Assembly: GCA_902786505.1 (NCBI GenBank)
Contig: CADACS010000003.1
Location: 1-64,000, forward strand
Direction: 5' to 3'
Length of the DNA: 64,000 bases
From: an uncultured Planctomycetota bacterium
Lineage (GTDB): Bacteria > Planctomycetota > Planctomycetia > Pirellulales > Thermoguttaceae
The position numbers were made by a program, and so were the translations under genes. Below, one piece after another: positions 19,489 to 27,990 of this stretch (position 1 is the stretch's first letter; each line of letters starts with the position of its first letter). The notes under the pieces were generated by a model that did no database searches, was not told the DNA's origin, and was given only the letters and a program-made list of their open reading frames with translations.

Positions 19489-20847
19489 ATGAATAGCAAT
19501 CAGAACCGACGTGAATTTCTCGCCGCCGGCGCGTCTCTGGCGGCCGCCGTTGCGCTCGACGCCTTCTCGGCGCCAATCTACGGAGCGGTCGACGCAAATT
19601 CCAAGCCGGCCATTCTGGGCGGAGACGCGATCAAATATGACGCCGGGCCGGCGTGGCCGTTCTTTGCGGGGAACGAAGTCGAACGCCTAACCGAAGTCTT
19701 CGAATCGCGCCAATGGAACCGCGGGGACGAATCGAGCCCTACGGTCGTCTTTGAAAACGATTTCGCGAAGCTGCTCGGCTCGAAGTTCGGTCTGGCGGTA
19801 AGCTCCGGCACGACCGCGCTTCAGACGGCGCTCTCGGCGCACGACGTCGGACCGGGAGACGAGGTCATCGTAACGCCTTATACGTACGTCGCTTCCGTCA
19901 ACTGCATTCTCGAAAGCTACGCGCTGCCCGTCTTTGCCGACGTCGACGCGGAAACGTTCCAACTCGACGCGTCGGAAGCGGAAAAACGCATAAACGAAAA
20001 CACGCAGGCGCTCCTGCCCGTACATATTGGAGGCGCGCCCGCCGATATGGACGCGTTTCTCGAACTCGGAAAGAAACGCGATATTCCGGTAATCGAGGAC
20101 GCCTGTCAGGCGGTCATGGGCGAGTGGAAAGGGAGAAAGCTCGGAACGCTCGGTTCGCTCGGCTGTTTCAGTATGCAGATCAGCAAGAATCTCTGCGGCG
20201 GCGAAGGGGGCGTCGTTTTGACCGACGACGAGTTCCTCGCGTACAAAGTCCTCGACGCGCACACGCACGGCTTCCTGCCGCATTCGGGAAAATCGCTCGA
20301 CGAATACCGGCCCGTGCGCGCCTCCAACTACCGCATGACGGGGTTCCAAGGCGCGATTCTCTCGGCGCAGCTTCCTCATATCGCCGCGCAAGCGGACGTT
20401 CGCAACGAAAACGCGCTCTATCTGTCGTCCCTGCTGCGCGATATTCCCGGCGTCTATCCTCAGCGAATCTACGACGGAGGCCGGAGCGCGTGGCATCTGT
20501 ACATGTTCCGAATCGACGAAGAGGAATTCGGCCTTTCTCGCGACGGCCTGATTCAAGCGCTTCTCGAGGACGGCGTTCCGTGCTACGCGGGATACCAAAG
20601 CTGCGACTGGACGGGCTACGTTCGCAAGTCGCTCGACACGCGCGCGGGCCGGCGCGTCTATTCCAAAGAGCGGCTCGACGCGTGGGAAGAAGCGACGTCG
20701 CTTCCGAACTTCCATAAGCTGTCGCAAGAGGCCGTCTGGCTCTTCCAGTATCAACTCTTGGCGCCCAAAGAAAATATGGACGCGATCGCCGACGCCGTCC
20801 GGCGGATAAAGAAATACGCGCCCGATATTAAGAAGGCGCTCGCGTAA
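19489..20847 (+). CDS. Exported DegT/DnrJ/EryC1-type aminotransferase
   Basis: A 452-residue member of the DegT/DnrJ/EryC1/StrS family of PLP enzymes, which normally aminate keto-sugars. The core is complete: SSGTTALQTAL for cofactor binding near residue 105, VIEDACQAV with the Asp that contacts PLP near 203, and the lysine in SMQISKN followed by GGEGG near 235, which would form the Schiff base. The N-terminus is unusual for the family: NRREFLAAGASLAAA is a twin-arginine (Tat) signal with RR-x-F-L, so a folded PLP enzyme would be exported. Such Tat-tagged DegT proteins are common in planctomycetes, and their reaction is not known. GAAGG ribosome site before the ATG. The sialidase-like gene follows after 32 bases. 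Confidence 0.9.
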   Translation: MNSNQNRREFLAAGASLAAAVALDAFSAPIYGAVDANSKPAILGGDAIKYDAGPAWPFFAGNEVERLTEVFESRQWNRGDESSPTVVFENDFAKLLGSKFGLAVSSGTTALQTALSAHDVGPGDEVIVTPYTYVASVNCILESYALPVFADVDAETFQLDASEAEKRINENTQALLPVHIGGAPADMDAFLELGKKRDIPVIEDACQAVMGEWKGRKLGTLGSLGCFSMQISKNLCGGEGGVVLTDDEFLAYKVLDAHTHGFLPHSGKSLDEYRPVRASNYRMTGFQGAILSAQLPHIAAQADVRNENALYLSSLLRDIPGVYPQRIYDGGRSAWHLYMFRIDEEEFGLSRDGLIQALLEDGVPCYAGYQSCDWTGYVRKSLDTRAGRRVYSKERLDAWEEATSLPNFHKLSQEAVWLFQYQLLAPKENMDAIADAVRRIKKYAPDIKKALA

Positions 20848-20879
20848 CCGTCATACCGAATCAATATGGGAATCTTATT

Positions 20880-21968
20880 ATGAAAAAACTAACGTCGCTG
20901 CTGTGCGCTCTGGCGCTCTTGACCGCGTCTGCCGCTTTGGCTATGGATCCGTCGATCTCGCTTCACAAGAATGCGGAGCCTTTTCCCAGTCCGACGCCCG
21001 GGCCGTTTGTTCGCGCCGCCGACAATTCGATCGTTACCGTCTCGGGAACAGAGGCGCGTTGGAGCGTCGACGAGGGCAAAACGTGGGAATCCGCGCGCGC
21101 GCTCGATCCTGAAAAGTATCAGGTTCTCGATTTCTCGATCGTTCGCGCCAAAGACGATTCGCTAGTGGTCGCCTTTGACAACGGCAAAGAACTCAAACAG
21201 GGCAAGTGGAACGAAGGGAGTATTTCCGATTGGGAGATTCCCGTCTATATTATCCGGAGTTCCGACAACGGCCGCACGTGGTCGGAACCTCTTCCGCTTC
21301 AACGGGACTGGGTCGGCGCGCTGCGCGCTATGGTTACGCTCAAGTCGGGCAGAATCGTCCTTGCGGCGATGGCGCTTCAGCCGTGGAACCATGTGATTCC
21401 GGTCTACTATTCCGACGACGCCGGCAAATCGTGGACGAAAACGCAGACGATCGTCATGGAAGGATCGAAAACAAACGATCACGACGGCGCCATGGAGCCG
21501 AAACTCGTTGAAAAGAAAGACGGTTCCGTCTATATGCTCATCCGCACGACCAAGGGAACGTTCTACCGTTCAATCTCGAAGGACGGCGGCGAAACGTGGT
21601 CGAAGCCCGAATCGACCGGAATTGAAAACAACAACTCCTACGGCGAGCTGGCGGTCCTCTCCGACGGACGCTGGGTTCTCGTCTGGAACCGCGACGAAAA
21701 ATTCCCCGCGTTCAACTACGATCCCGATCCGAAAGACTGGGTCGTCGAAGATCTTAGCTACAGCTGGATTCGACGCCGCAACAAGCTCTCGATCGCGTTC
21801 TCGTCCGACGAAGGCGAGACGTGGACGGAGCCGGTCGTTCTCGCTTCTACCGACGTCGAGAAGATTTGGATCGCGTATTCGATCTTCTTCGAGCAGGAGC
21901 CGGGCGTCTTTTGGATCGCCACGCAGCAGGGCGACGTAAGACTCATGATTCGCGAGAAGAACCTGTGA
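20880..21968 (+). CDS. Secreted sialidase-like BNR-repeat protein
   Basis: The 362-residue product begins with a signal peptide (cleavage near ALA-MD, residue 21) and folds as a six-bladed propeller judged from at least four Asp-box repeats: SDNGRTWSEP, SDDAGKSWTKT, SKDGGETWSKP and SSDEGETWTEP. An FVRAADNS stretch near residue 44 and RTTK near 225 could supply the arginines of a carboxylate-binding triad, but the first sialidase Arg motif (FRIP) is not obvious, so true sialidase activity is uncertain. It could act on another acidic sugar or only bind glycans. It follows the aminotransferase gene closely and overlaps the start of folP by four bases, so folP may be co-transcribed. Confidence 0.8.
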   Translation: MKKLTSLLCALALLTASAALAMDPSISLHKNAEPFPSPTPGPFVRAADNSIVTVSGTEARWSVDEGKTWESARALDPEKYQVLDFSIVRAKDDSLVVAFDNGKELKQGKWNEGSISDWEIPVYIIRSSDNGRTWSEPLPLQRDWVGALRAMVTLKSGRIVLAAMALQPWNHVIPVYYSDDAGKSWTKTQTIVMEGSKTNDHDGAMEPKLVEKKDGSVYMLIRTTKGTFYRSISKDGGETWSKPESTGIENNNSYGELAVLSDGRWVLVWNRDEKFPAFNYDPDPKDWVVEDLSYSWIRRRNKLSIAFSSDEGETWTEPVVLASTDVEKIWIAYSIFFEQEPGVFWIATQQGDVRLMIREKNL

Positions 21969-22936
21969 TCAAAACGTGGACGCTCAAAACAAGAACGGTT
22001 CGCTTCGGTCGGACCGTTCTCATGGGAATCTTAAACGTAACGCCCGACAGCTTTTCCGACGGCGGACGGTTCGCGAAAGCGTCGTCTCGGTTCGACGTCG
22101 ATCTTGACGCGCTCGCCGACGCGGCGCGAAAGCTCGTGCGCGACGGCGCCGGAATACTCGACGTGGGAGGGGAATCGACGCGGCCCGGAAGCGCGCCCGT
22201 CGACGAAGCGGAAGAGCTGCGTCGCGTTGCGCCGGCAGTCGCCGCGCTCAAACGCGCGGTCGACGTTCCCATTTCGGTGGACACGTACCGCGCGGCCGTC
22301 GCCGACGCGGCGCTCGAAGCCGGCGCCGAGATCGTCAACGACGTCGCGGCCGGACGGTATATTAGTTCGCAGAAACGGTTTGCCGCGGAAGACGAAGAGG
22401 GCTTTCCGGAGGAGATCGCGGAAGTCGCGCGCAGGCGCGGCGCGGCGGTCGTACTCATGCACATGCGCGGAACGCCGCAGACAATGCAGGACGGAACGCC
22501 GGAGTATCCAAACGGCGTAACGAACGAGGTTTGCGCGTTTTTAGCGCGGCGGCGCGACCGCTTTCTCGACGCGGGCGTGCCGCTCGAAAGAATCGCGTTC
22601 GATCCCGGACTCGGATTCGGCAAGACGTTCGAGCAGAACTGGGATCTTCTTAGAAACGTCGATAAACTCCGCGAACTCGGCGGCATAACGCTCGTGGGCG
22701 ACTCGCGCAAAAGGTTTCTGGCGGAGACAGCGCGGCGCTTCAATTCGGCGCGCGAAGGGGAGCCTGACGCCGACGTCGATCCCGACGCTCGGCAAACGCG
22801 CGATTTCGCAACGGCGGCGACGACCGTCGCGCTTGCGAGAAAGGGCGTGCAGGTCGTGCGCGTGCATAACGTCGCGATCTCCGCGTTCGCGCTCGAGTTA
22901 GCGCGTCGGTCAGGCGAACTCTGGGCGGAGAAATAG
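21965..22936 (+). CDS. folP: Dihydropteroate synthase
   Basis: A 323-residue dihydropteroate synthase, which joins p-aminobenzoate to pterin pyrophosphate in folate synthesis. All signature motifs are present: MGILNVTPDSFSDGG, DVGGESTRPGS, ISVDTYRA, MHMRGTPQTMQ, FDPGLGFGKT and DSRKRFL. The start is a GTG at 21965, overlapping the previous stop codon (GTGA) and preceded by an AGAAG site; the first ATG of the frame lies inside the conserved domain, so it cannot be the start. A roughly 30-residue acidic insertion (about 130-150) and another near 265-280 make it a little longer than the usual 280 residues. It forms an overlapping unit with the RNase HII-like gene three bases downstream. Confidence 0.95.
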   Translation: MIKTWTLKTRTVRFGRTVLMGILNVTPDSFSDGGRFAKASSRFDVDLDALADAARKLVRDGAGILDVGGESTRPGSAPVDEAEELRRVAPAVAALKRAVDVPISVDTYRAAVADAALEAGAEIVNDVAAGRYISSQKRFAAEDEEGFPEEIAEVARRRGAAVVLMHMRGTPQTMQDGTPEYPNGVTNEVCAFLARRRDRFLDAGVPLERIAFDPGLGFGKTFEQNWDLLRNVDKLRELGGITLVGDSRKRFLAETARRFNSAREGEPDADVDPDARQTRDFATAATTVALARKGVQVVRVHNVAISAFALELARRSGELWAEK

Positions 22937-22939
22937 ACG

Positions 22940-24121
22940 ATGGCGGCGCGGCAAAAAGTATTCGTCGTCGGAACGGACGAGGCCGGCTACGGCCCCAATC
23001 TCGGGCCGCTGGTCGTCGGCGCGTCCTGCTGGCAAATCGAGACGGACGCGGCGTTTGGAGACGGCTTTCTCGCGTTCGGCGACCCGCCCGCGCCCGACGG
23101 CGCGAAACCGGATAAGAAAAAGAAGAAAAAGAGCGCGCCGACCGGCCCGACTCTCTTTGATTTGGACACGGACCGCGACGACCCCGACGCGACGCGGCGC
23201 CTTATCGAACGCCTGAACGCCGGACTCGCGCCCATTGCCGACCGAAAGGGGATCTTTCCGCTCGTCGATTCGAAGAAGCTCTACGGCGCTTCCAAATCGC
23301 TCGCGGCGCTGGAGCGCTCCTTTTTGCTCGCCGCCGCGCTTATCGACGCTAACGCCTTAACCGGCGCGTCGTTCCGATCCGTTTTGCAACGCGTCGCGCG
23401 CGAACCGAAAGACGGACCGGCGCCCCCGTGGGAAGACGGCTTCGACGCCGCCCTGCCCCTCGATCCCAAGACGGGCGCGGCAAGCGGCTTACTCGAAACG
23501 CTCCCGCAAATTAGAGCGCGCCTCGACGCGGAAAAGATCGCCCTCGCGGATATTTCGGCGCGGCGCGTTCAGCCCGGCGAGTTTAACGCGCTCGTCGATC
23601 GGCTGGGGCTCAAAAGCGATCTCATCGCCAACGTTACGTTGTCGACCGCCGTCGAAACGGTCGCGAGAACAAGCGGCGCGGAGAAAGAGCCCGTCTACGT
23701 CGTGCTGTGCGACAAACTTGGCGGGCGCGACCGTTACGCCCCTATCCTCGCCGAAAGGTTTCCCGGCGCCGAATTGCGCGTCCTGAAGGAATCGAGAGAG
23801 GCGAGCGTCTACCGCCTCGTCGCGGAGGCCGGAAGAGACCGAACCGACGCGTCGGTCGCGTTCCGAGCGCCGGTCAAATTGGAATTCCACTTTACCGCCA
23901 AGGGCGAATCGAACGCGCCGACCGCGCTCGCGTCGATCTGCGCAAAATATCTCCGCGAGCTGTCCATGAAGGCGTTCAACGACTACTGGCGCGCGGCGGT
24001 CGGGCCCGGGCTCGCGCCGACGGCGGGCTATCCGGTCGACGCGCTGCGATTTCATGCCGACGTCGACGCAACCCGCGTTAAACTCGGCGTTTCGGAAGAC
24101 GCCTTTTGGCGAAAAAAATAA
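22940..24121 (+). CDS. RNase HII-like protein with lysine-rich insert
   Basis: This 393-residue protein opens with GTDEAGYGPNLGPLVVGA, very close to the DEAGRGPLAGP signature of RNase HII, and retains the two acidic residues (DE) that bind metal. Further on, VDSKKL resembles the family's SK(K)L motif, CDKLGGRDRY gives another acid, and SICAKYLREL matches the C-terminal region. It is about 180 residues longer than normal RNase HII. One insert near residues 55-75 is poly-lysine-like (KKKKKK) and another precedes the central strands. The Arg to Tyr change in the signature matters because that Arg is part of the GRG motif that senses the RNA-DNA junction, so it may be a paralogue with altered substrate. 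It closely follows folP. Confidence 0.8.
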   Translation: MAARQKVFVVGTDEAGYGPNLGPLVVGASCWQIETDAAFGDGFLAFGDPPAPDGAKPDKKKKKKSAPTGPTLFDLDTDRDDPDATRRLIERLNAGLAPIADRKGIFPLVDSKKLYGASKSLAALERSFLLAAALIDANALTGASFRSVLQRVAREPKDGPAPPWEDGFDAALPLDPKTGAASGLLETLPQIRARLDAEKIALADISARRVQPGEFNALVDRLGLKSDLIANVTLSTAVETVARTSGAEKEPVYVVLCDKLGGRDRYAPILAERFPGAELRVLKESREASVYRLVAEAGRDRTDASVAFRAPVKLEFHFTAKGESNAPTALASICAKYLRELSMKAFNDYWRAAVGPGLAPTAGYPVDALRFHADVDATRVKLGVSEDAFWRKK

Positions 24122-24150
24122 AACTGCATCCGTTACACGACGTTCCAATA

Positions 24151-25137
24151 ATGTTCAAACCGTTCCGCAAGACCTCTCCCAAAATCTCGAAAAAGATTCG
24201 ATCGAAAAAACGCGTCGCCGTCGAATGGCTCTGCGGCGCGCTGTCGTTCGCCTACTTCCTTTTCTACTGGGAAAACAACGTTATCGACGTTACGCGTTAC
24301 GAACGCTTCGACAGGCGTATTCCGCAGGCGCTCGACGGGACGACGGTCGTTCAAATCTCGGATCTGCACGGCAAACGTTTTGGCCGAAACGATTCCAAAC
24401 TCATGGCGAAGGTCCGCAAAGAGAACCCCGATCTCATTGCCGTAACGGGCGATCTCATCGACGAACGCGAGCCGGAACCCGAACGCGCCAAAGAGGTTAT
24501 TTCGCGGCTGGCGGAAATCGCGCCCGTCTTCTACGTAACCGGCAATCATGAAGGCGCGTTTATCGACTCGTTTCAGGCGAAGGTTCTCGACGCAATTGAA
24601 AAGGGCGGCGCGTATCTGCTTGACAATCGGCAAGTTGAAATAATACGCGGAGAAGACGGCAAACTAAAATTCGAGCCGTTTGAACGGGGAACGGAGCATA
24701 CCCCGACGCCCAATTCTATTCTCCTGGCGGGAATCTGCGATCCGGAAACGACCTACTCTACTATGATCCCGCGCATTAAGCAGTATCGGCTTAATACGGA
24801 GATTATGGAGGATCTCCTCAAAGAGGTTCCCGTCGACAGAAATCAGTTCTGCGCGCTCCTCACGCATCGTCCGGAATTTTTGGCCAAATACGCGCGATAC
24901 GGGATCGATTTGGCGCTGACCGGGCACGCGCACGGCGGTCAGTTCCGCTGTCCCGGCCTGCTCCCGAACGGACTTTACGCGCCGGATCAGGGTTTCTTCC
25001 CGAAATATACGTGCGGACGGTACGACCTCGACGGAACGACGGAAATCGTCTCGCGCGGATTGGGCTCAAGCGTCGTTCCCACGCGGATTTTCAATCGGCC
25101 CAATCTCGTCGTCTGCAAATTGCGAACAGAACCTTAG
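24151..25137 (+). CDS. Membrane-anchored metallophosphoesterase
   Basis: A 328-residue calcineurin-like phosphoesterase of the YkuE/YaeI type. One transmembrane helix lies at about residues 24-42 after a strongly basic N-terminus. The dimetal site is complete: QISDLHGKRFG (D-x-H), VTGDLID (GD), VTGNHE (GNHE), LLTHRPEF (H) and LTGHAHGGQ (GHxH). Relatives hydrolyse phosphodiesters or UDP-diacylglucosamine-like lipids at the membrane; the substrate here is unknown. The ATG at 24151 has no good ribosome site. A TTG at 24106, overlapping the RNase HII-like gene and preceded by GGAAG, would add 15 residues and is a real alternative. Confidence 0.88.
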   Translation: MFKPFRKTSPKISKKIRSKKRVAVEWLCGALSFAYFLFYWENNVIDVTRYERFDRRIPQALDGTTVVQISDLHGKRFGRNDSKLMAKVRKENPDLIAVTGDLIDEREPEPERAKEVISRLAEIAPVFYVTGNHEGAFIDSFQAKVLDAIEKGGAYLLDNRQVEIIRGEDGKLKFEPFERGTEHTPTPNSILLAGICDPETTYSTMIPRIKQYRLNTEIMEDLLKEVPVDRNQFCALLTHRPEFLAKYARYGIDLALTGHAHGGQFRCPGLLPNGLYAPDQGFFPKYTCGRYDLDGTTEIVSRGLGSSVVPTRIFNRPNLVVCKLRTEP

Positions 25138-25183
25138 TTATTTTTCGCGCTTCGGCGCGGCTAAACGTGGAAAGGCGGACTAT

Positions 25184-26041
25184 ATGCCTTATTTTGGCGT
25201 TCATCAATCGATATCGGCGGGCTTCGACGCGGCCGTTTACGACGCGGCGGCAATGGGTTACGACTGCGTTCAGATCTTCTCGGGCAACAGCAACCGCTGG
25301 GATAATAAGCCGATTTCCGAGACGGCGGCCAGAAAATTTCAGGAAGCGCTCGCGAAGACCGGACAGTACGATCCGCTCGTTCACGACTCCTATCTAATCA
25401 ATCTCGCGTCGCCCGACGAAGCGCTCCACGAAAAATCGGTCGCGCGCTTTACCGACGAACTCGTTCGCGCGCAGATACTTGGCGTTCCGCGCGTCGTTAT
25501 GCATCCGGGCGCGGCCAAAGACGACTCCAAAGAAGCGGCGCTGGACAGGGTCGCGCGGTCGTTCGATCGGATCTTTGAGTCGATTCCGGAGAATACGACG
25601 CAGGTCCTCGTCGAAACGACCGCGGGCCAGGGCTCGTATCTCGGCGGGACGTTCGAGGAGATCGCCGCCATAATCGCCGCGTGCGATCATAAAGACCGGC
25701 TCGGCGTCTGTCTCGACACGTGCCACGTCTTCGCCGCGGGCTACGACTTTCGCACTAAAGCGTCGTACGACGCAATGTTCGAGCAATTCGACAGGACGGT
25801 CGGGCTGGATCGGCTCGCCGCGTTCCACCTCAACGACTCCATGAAAAAGCTCGAGTCGCACGGAGACCGGCACGACCACATCGGCAAGGGAGAGATCGGG
25901 CTCGACGCGTTCGCCATGCTCATTAACGATCCGCGTTTCGCTCAAAAGCCAATGTACCTCGAAACGCCCAAAAAAGAGACGGAAGAAGGAGAAGCGTGGG
26001 ACGTTCTCAATTTAAAGGCCCTCAAAGCCCTGTTGAATTGA
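25184..26041 (+). CDS. nfo: Deoxyribonuclease IV (endonuclease IV)
   Basis: The 285-residue protein is a standard-length endonuclease IV, a TIM-barrel enzyme that cuts DNA 5' of abasic sites in base-excision repair using three zinc ions. Conserved pieces include GVHQSISAG at the N-terminus (first zinc His), VHDSYLINLA, VVMHPGA, LVETTAGQG (zinc Glu), GVCLDTCHVFAAGYD (Asp and His ligands), HLNDS, and DRHDHIGKGEIG. Nothing is missing. An AAAGG site precedes the ATG. Its stop codon overlaps the promoter of the esterase array. Confidence 0.96.
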   Translation: MPYFGVHQSISAGFDAAVYDAAAMGYDCVQIFSGNSNRWDNKPISETAARKFQEALAKTGQYDPLVHDSYLINLASPDEALHEKSVARFTDELVRAQILGVPRVVMHPGAAKDDSKEAALDRVARSFDRIFESIPENTTQVLVETTAGQGSYLGGTFEEIAAIIAACDHKDRLGVCLDTCHVFAAGYDFRTKASYDAMFEQFDRTVGLDRLAAFHLNDSMKKLESHGDRHDHIGKGEIGLDAFAMLINDPRFAQKPMYLETPKKETEEGEAWDVLNLKALKALLN

Positions 26042-26066
26042 CCGCGGGACGACCCTTCTTTATAAT
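26038..26066 (+). promoter_or_regulatory. Promoter of the esterase array
   Basis: TTGACC, 17-base spacer, perfect TATAAT, overlapping the end of nfo and about 60 bases before the first esterase ATG. Confidence 0.75.
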
Positions 26067-26127
26067 AGACTGAAAGTTAAATTCAGACCGCGTTACGCGG
26101 CCCAAACCATTTACACGGAGCAATCTC

Positions 26128-26982
26128 ATGAAACGTATCTTTACCTTTACCGCGATCGCGCTGTGCGCCGTCGCGGCGTTCCTTTGCGCGGGCGCGTCCG
26201 CTTCCGCGGCCGAAGAATTCAACGTATGGCCGGGAGTCGCGCCGGGAGAAAAAGAAGACGCCGTTAAGCCGACTTACGAATACTGGAAGCCGGAAAAGAA
26301 AACGACCGATTCGCTCATGATCGTCTGCCCCGGCGGCGCGTATATGGGGCTGGCTTACGCCCACGAAGGGGAAAAGATCGCCCAATACTTCAATTCCAAA
26401 GGGGTTTCGGTCGTCGTACTGAAATACCGCGTTCCGCGCCGCGAAGGGATTCCGAAGCACATGGCCGCATGGCAGGACGCGCAGCGATGCGTGCGCGTCG
26501 TCCGGTCGCGCGCGAAGGAATGGGGAATCGACCCGAATAAAATCGGGATCATGGGCTTCTCCGCCGGCGGACACCTCACTCTCATGACCTCGACGACAAG
26601 CCAGACGAACTCGTACGAGCCGGTCGACGAGATCGACAAGCTCCCGTGCAACGTAAACTTCGCCGCGCCCGTTTATCCCGCCTACGTCCTCGAAGACGGA
26701 GCCGACGGTCCCAATACCGGCAAAGGGAACGATTCGACTATGGTCGGCGATTTCGCGTTTGACGAAAAAACGCCCCCGATGTGCCTCATTCACGGCGACG
26801 CCGACGGCTATTCCCCCATGGGCTCGGTCGCCGTCTACTCCAAACTGCGCAAGATGAATATCCCGGCCGAACTCCATATCTACGCGAAAGTTAACCACGG
26901 TTTCGGCGGCAATCCGACCGACGATCACGTCGGCGACTGGCTCAATCGCGTCTACGCGTGGATGAAGGTCGTCGGATTCTAG
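26128..26982 (+). CDS. Secreted alpha/beta-hydrolase (esterase), copy 1
   Basis: First of four tandem paralogues, 284 residues with a signal peptide ending near residue 27. It is an alpha/beta-hydrolase of the acetyl-xylan-esterase or BD-FAE (feruloyl esterase) type: CPGGAYMGLAY forms the oxyanion region (HGG-like), GFSAGGHL near residue 150 the nucleophile elbow with the catalytic Ser, HGDADGYSP supplies the Asp, and NHGFGG near 255 the His. Such enzymes remove acetyl or aromatic groups from plant polysaccharides outside the cell. A GGAG site precedes the ATG and a good promoter lies just upstream, so this copy leads the array. Confidence 0.87.
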   Translation: MKRIFTFTAIALCAVAAFLCAGASASAAEEFNVWPGVAPGEKEDAVKPTYEYWKPEKKTTDSLMIVCPGGAYMGLAYAHEGEKIAQYFNSKGVSVVVLKYRVPRREGIPKHMAAWQDAQRCVRVVRSRAKEWGIDPNKIGIMGFSAGGHLTLMTSTTSQTNSYEPVDEIDKLPCNVNFAAPVYPAYVLEDGADGPNTGKGNDSTMVGDFAFDEKTPPMCLIHGDADGYSPMGSVAVYSKLRKMNIPAELHIYAKVNHGFGGNPTDDHVGDWLNRVYAWMKVVGF

Positions 26983-27014
26983 TCTGATTCCGCGCTTTAC
27001 TCCGGCTTTTTGCA

Positions 27015-27044
27015 GCGCGCCGCCGCCTGAACGCGGCGGCGCGC
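27015..27044 (+). other. Strong intergenic hairpin between esterase copies 1 and 2
   Basis: A perfect 12-bp stem (GCGCGCCGCCGC with its complement) and a 6-base loop, but no T run. It may separate expression of copy 1 from the rest of the array. Confidence 0.55.
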
Positions 27045-27091
27045 GTCGCAATAACCGAATAACTCCGTTACTCAACGATCGGCGGCATATT

Positions 27092-27904
27092 ATGGAGCGT
27101 TTCTACACGGCGAGCGAAGTCTCGTTCGACGCGTTCAAGTTTGTCGAATACAATCTTTGGCCGGGCGCCGCTCCCGGCGAAGGACGGTACGCCGCCAAGC
27201 CGGCTTTTCAATACTGGAAACCGGAAAAGAAAACGCGCGATTCGCTCGTAATTATCTGTCCGGGCGGCAACTATACGGGCCTCGCCTACGTAGGCGACGT
27301 CGCGAAATACTTTAATTCCAGAGGAATAACGGCGGTCGTACTGCAGTACCGCGTTCCGCGCCGCGAAGGGCTCCCCAAGCATATGGCGGCGTGGCAGGAC
27401 GCGCAGCGATGCGTCAGAGTCTGCCGGCTATACGCGGAAGACTGGGGAATCGATCCGAATAAAATCGGCGTCCTGGGCTTTTCCGCCGGCGGCCATCTTG
27501 CGCTTATGGTCGCGACGTCGAGCCGAACGAACTCCTACGAGCCAATCGATCCCGTCGACGAACTCCCCTGTAATGTTAATTTCGCGGCGCCCGTCTATCC
27601 CGCCTACGTCCTCGACGACGGAGTCGACGGCCCGAACGTCAACGGAGGAATCGGCGCCAAAATGGTCGGAGATTTCGCCTTCGACGGCAATACCCCGCCC
27701 ATGTGCATGATCCACGGCGACGCCGACGAAGTTTCCGCGATGGGCTCGGTCGCCGTTTACGCGAAACTGCGCGAAATGAATATTCCGGCAGAGCTGCACA
27801 TTTACGCTAATCTCGGACACGGATTCGTGGGCAATTTGACCGACGGGCACGCCGGCGACTGGCTCAACCGCGTCTACGAATGGATGGGCGCCGTCGGATT
27901 CTGA
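27092..27904 (+). CDS. Alpha/beta-hydrolase (esterase), copy 2, no signal peptide
   Basis: Second paralogue, 270 residues. The catalytic set is complete: CPGGNYTGLAY, GFSAGGHL (Ser), HGDADEVSA (Asp) and GHGFVG (His). Unlike the other three copies it has no signal peptide. Its first 17 residues (a short polar start, then FDAFKFVEYNLWPG) replace the leader, so either the export signal was lost and the enzyme is cytoplasmic, or a different start further upstream is used. The ATG at 27092 has only a weak ribosome site. The upstream spacer holds the strong hairpin at 27015. It is otherwise as conserved as its neighbours, which argues against decay. Confidence 0.82.
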   Translation: MERFYTASEVSFDAFKFVEYNLWPGAAPGEGRYAAKPAFQYWKPEKKTRDSLVIICPGGNYTGLAYVGDVAKYFNSRGITAVVLQYRVPRREGLPKHMAAWQDAQRCVRVCRLYAEDWGIDPNKIGVLGFSAGGHLALMVATSSRTNSYEPIDPVDELPCNVNFAAPVYPAYVLDDGVDGPNVNGGIGAKMVGDFAFDGNTPPMCMIHGDADEVSAMGSVAVYAKLREMNIPAELHIYANLGHGFVGNLTDGHAGDWLNRVYEWMGAVGF

Positions 27905-27990
27905 GTCTGAATTTGTATTTAGCCGCGGTTCGCCCGCCGTTGTCGGCGGCGGTTGACGCTTTCGGCGGCCAATACTAAGGAGCAATAAAA

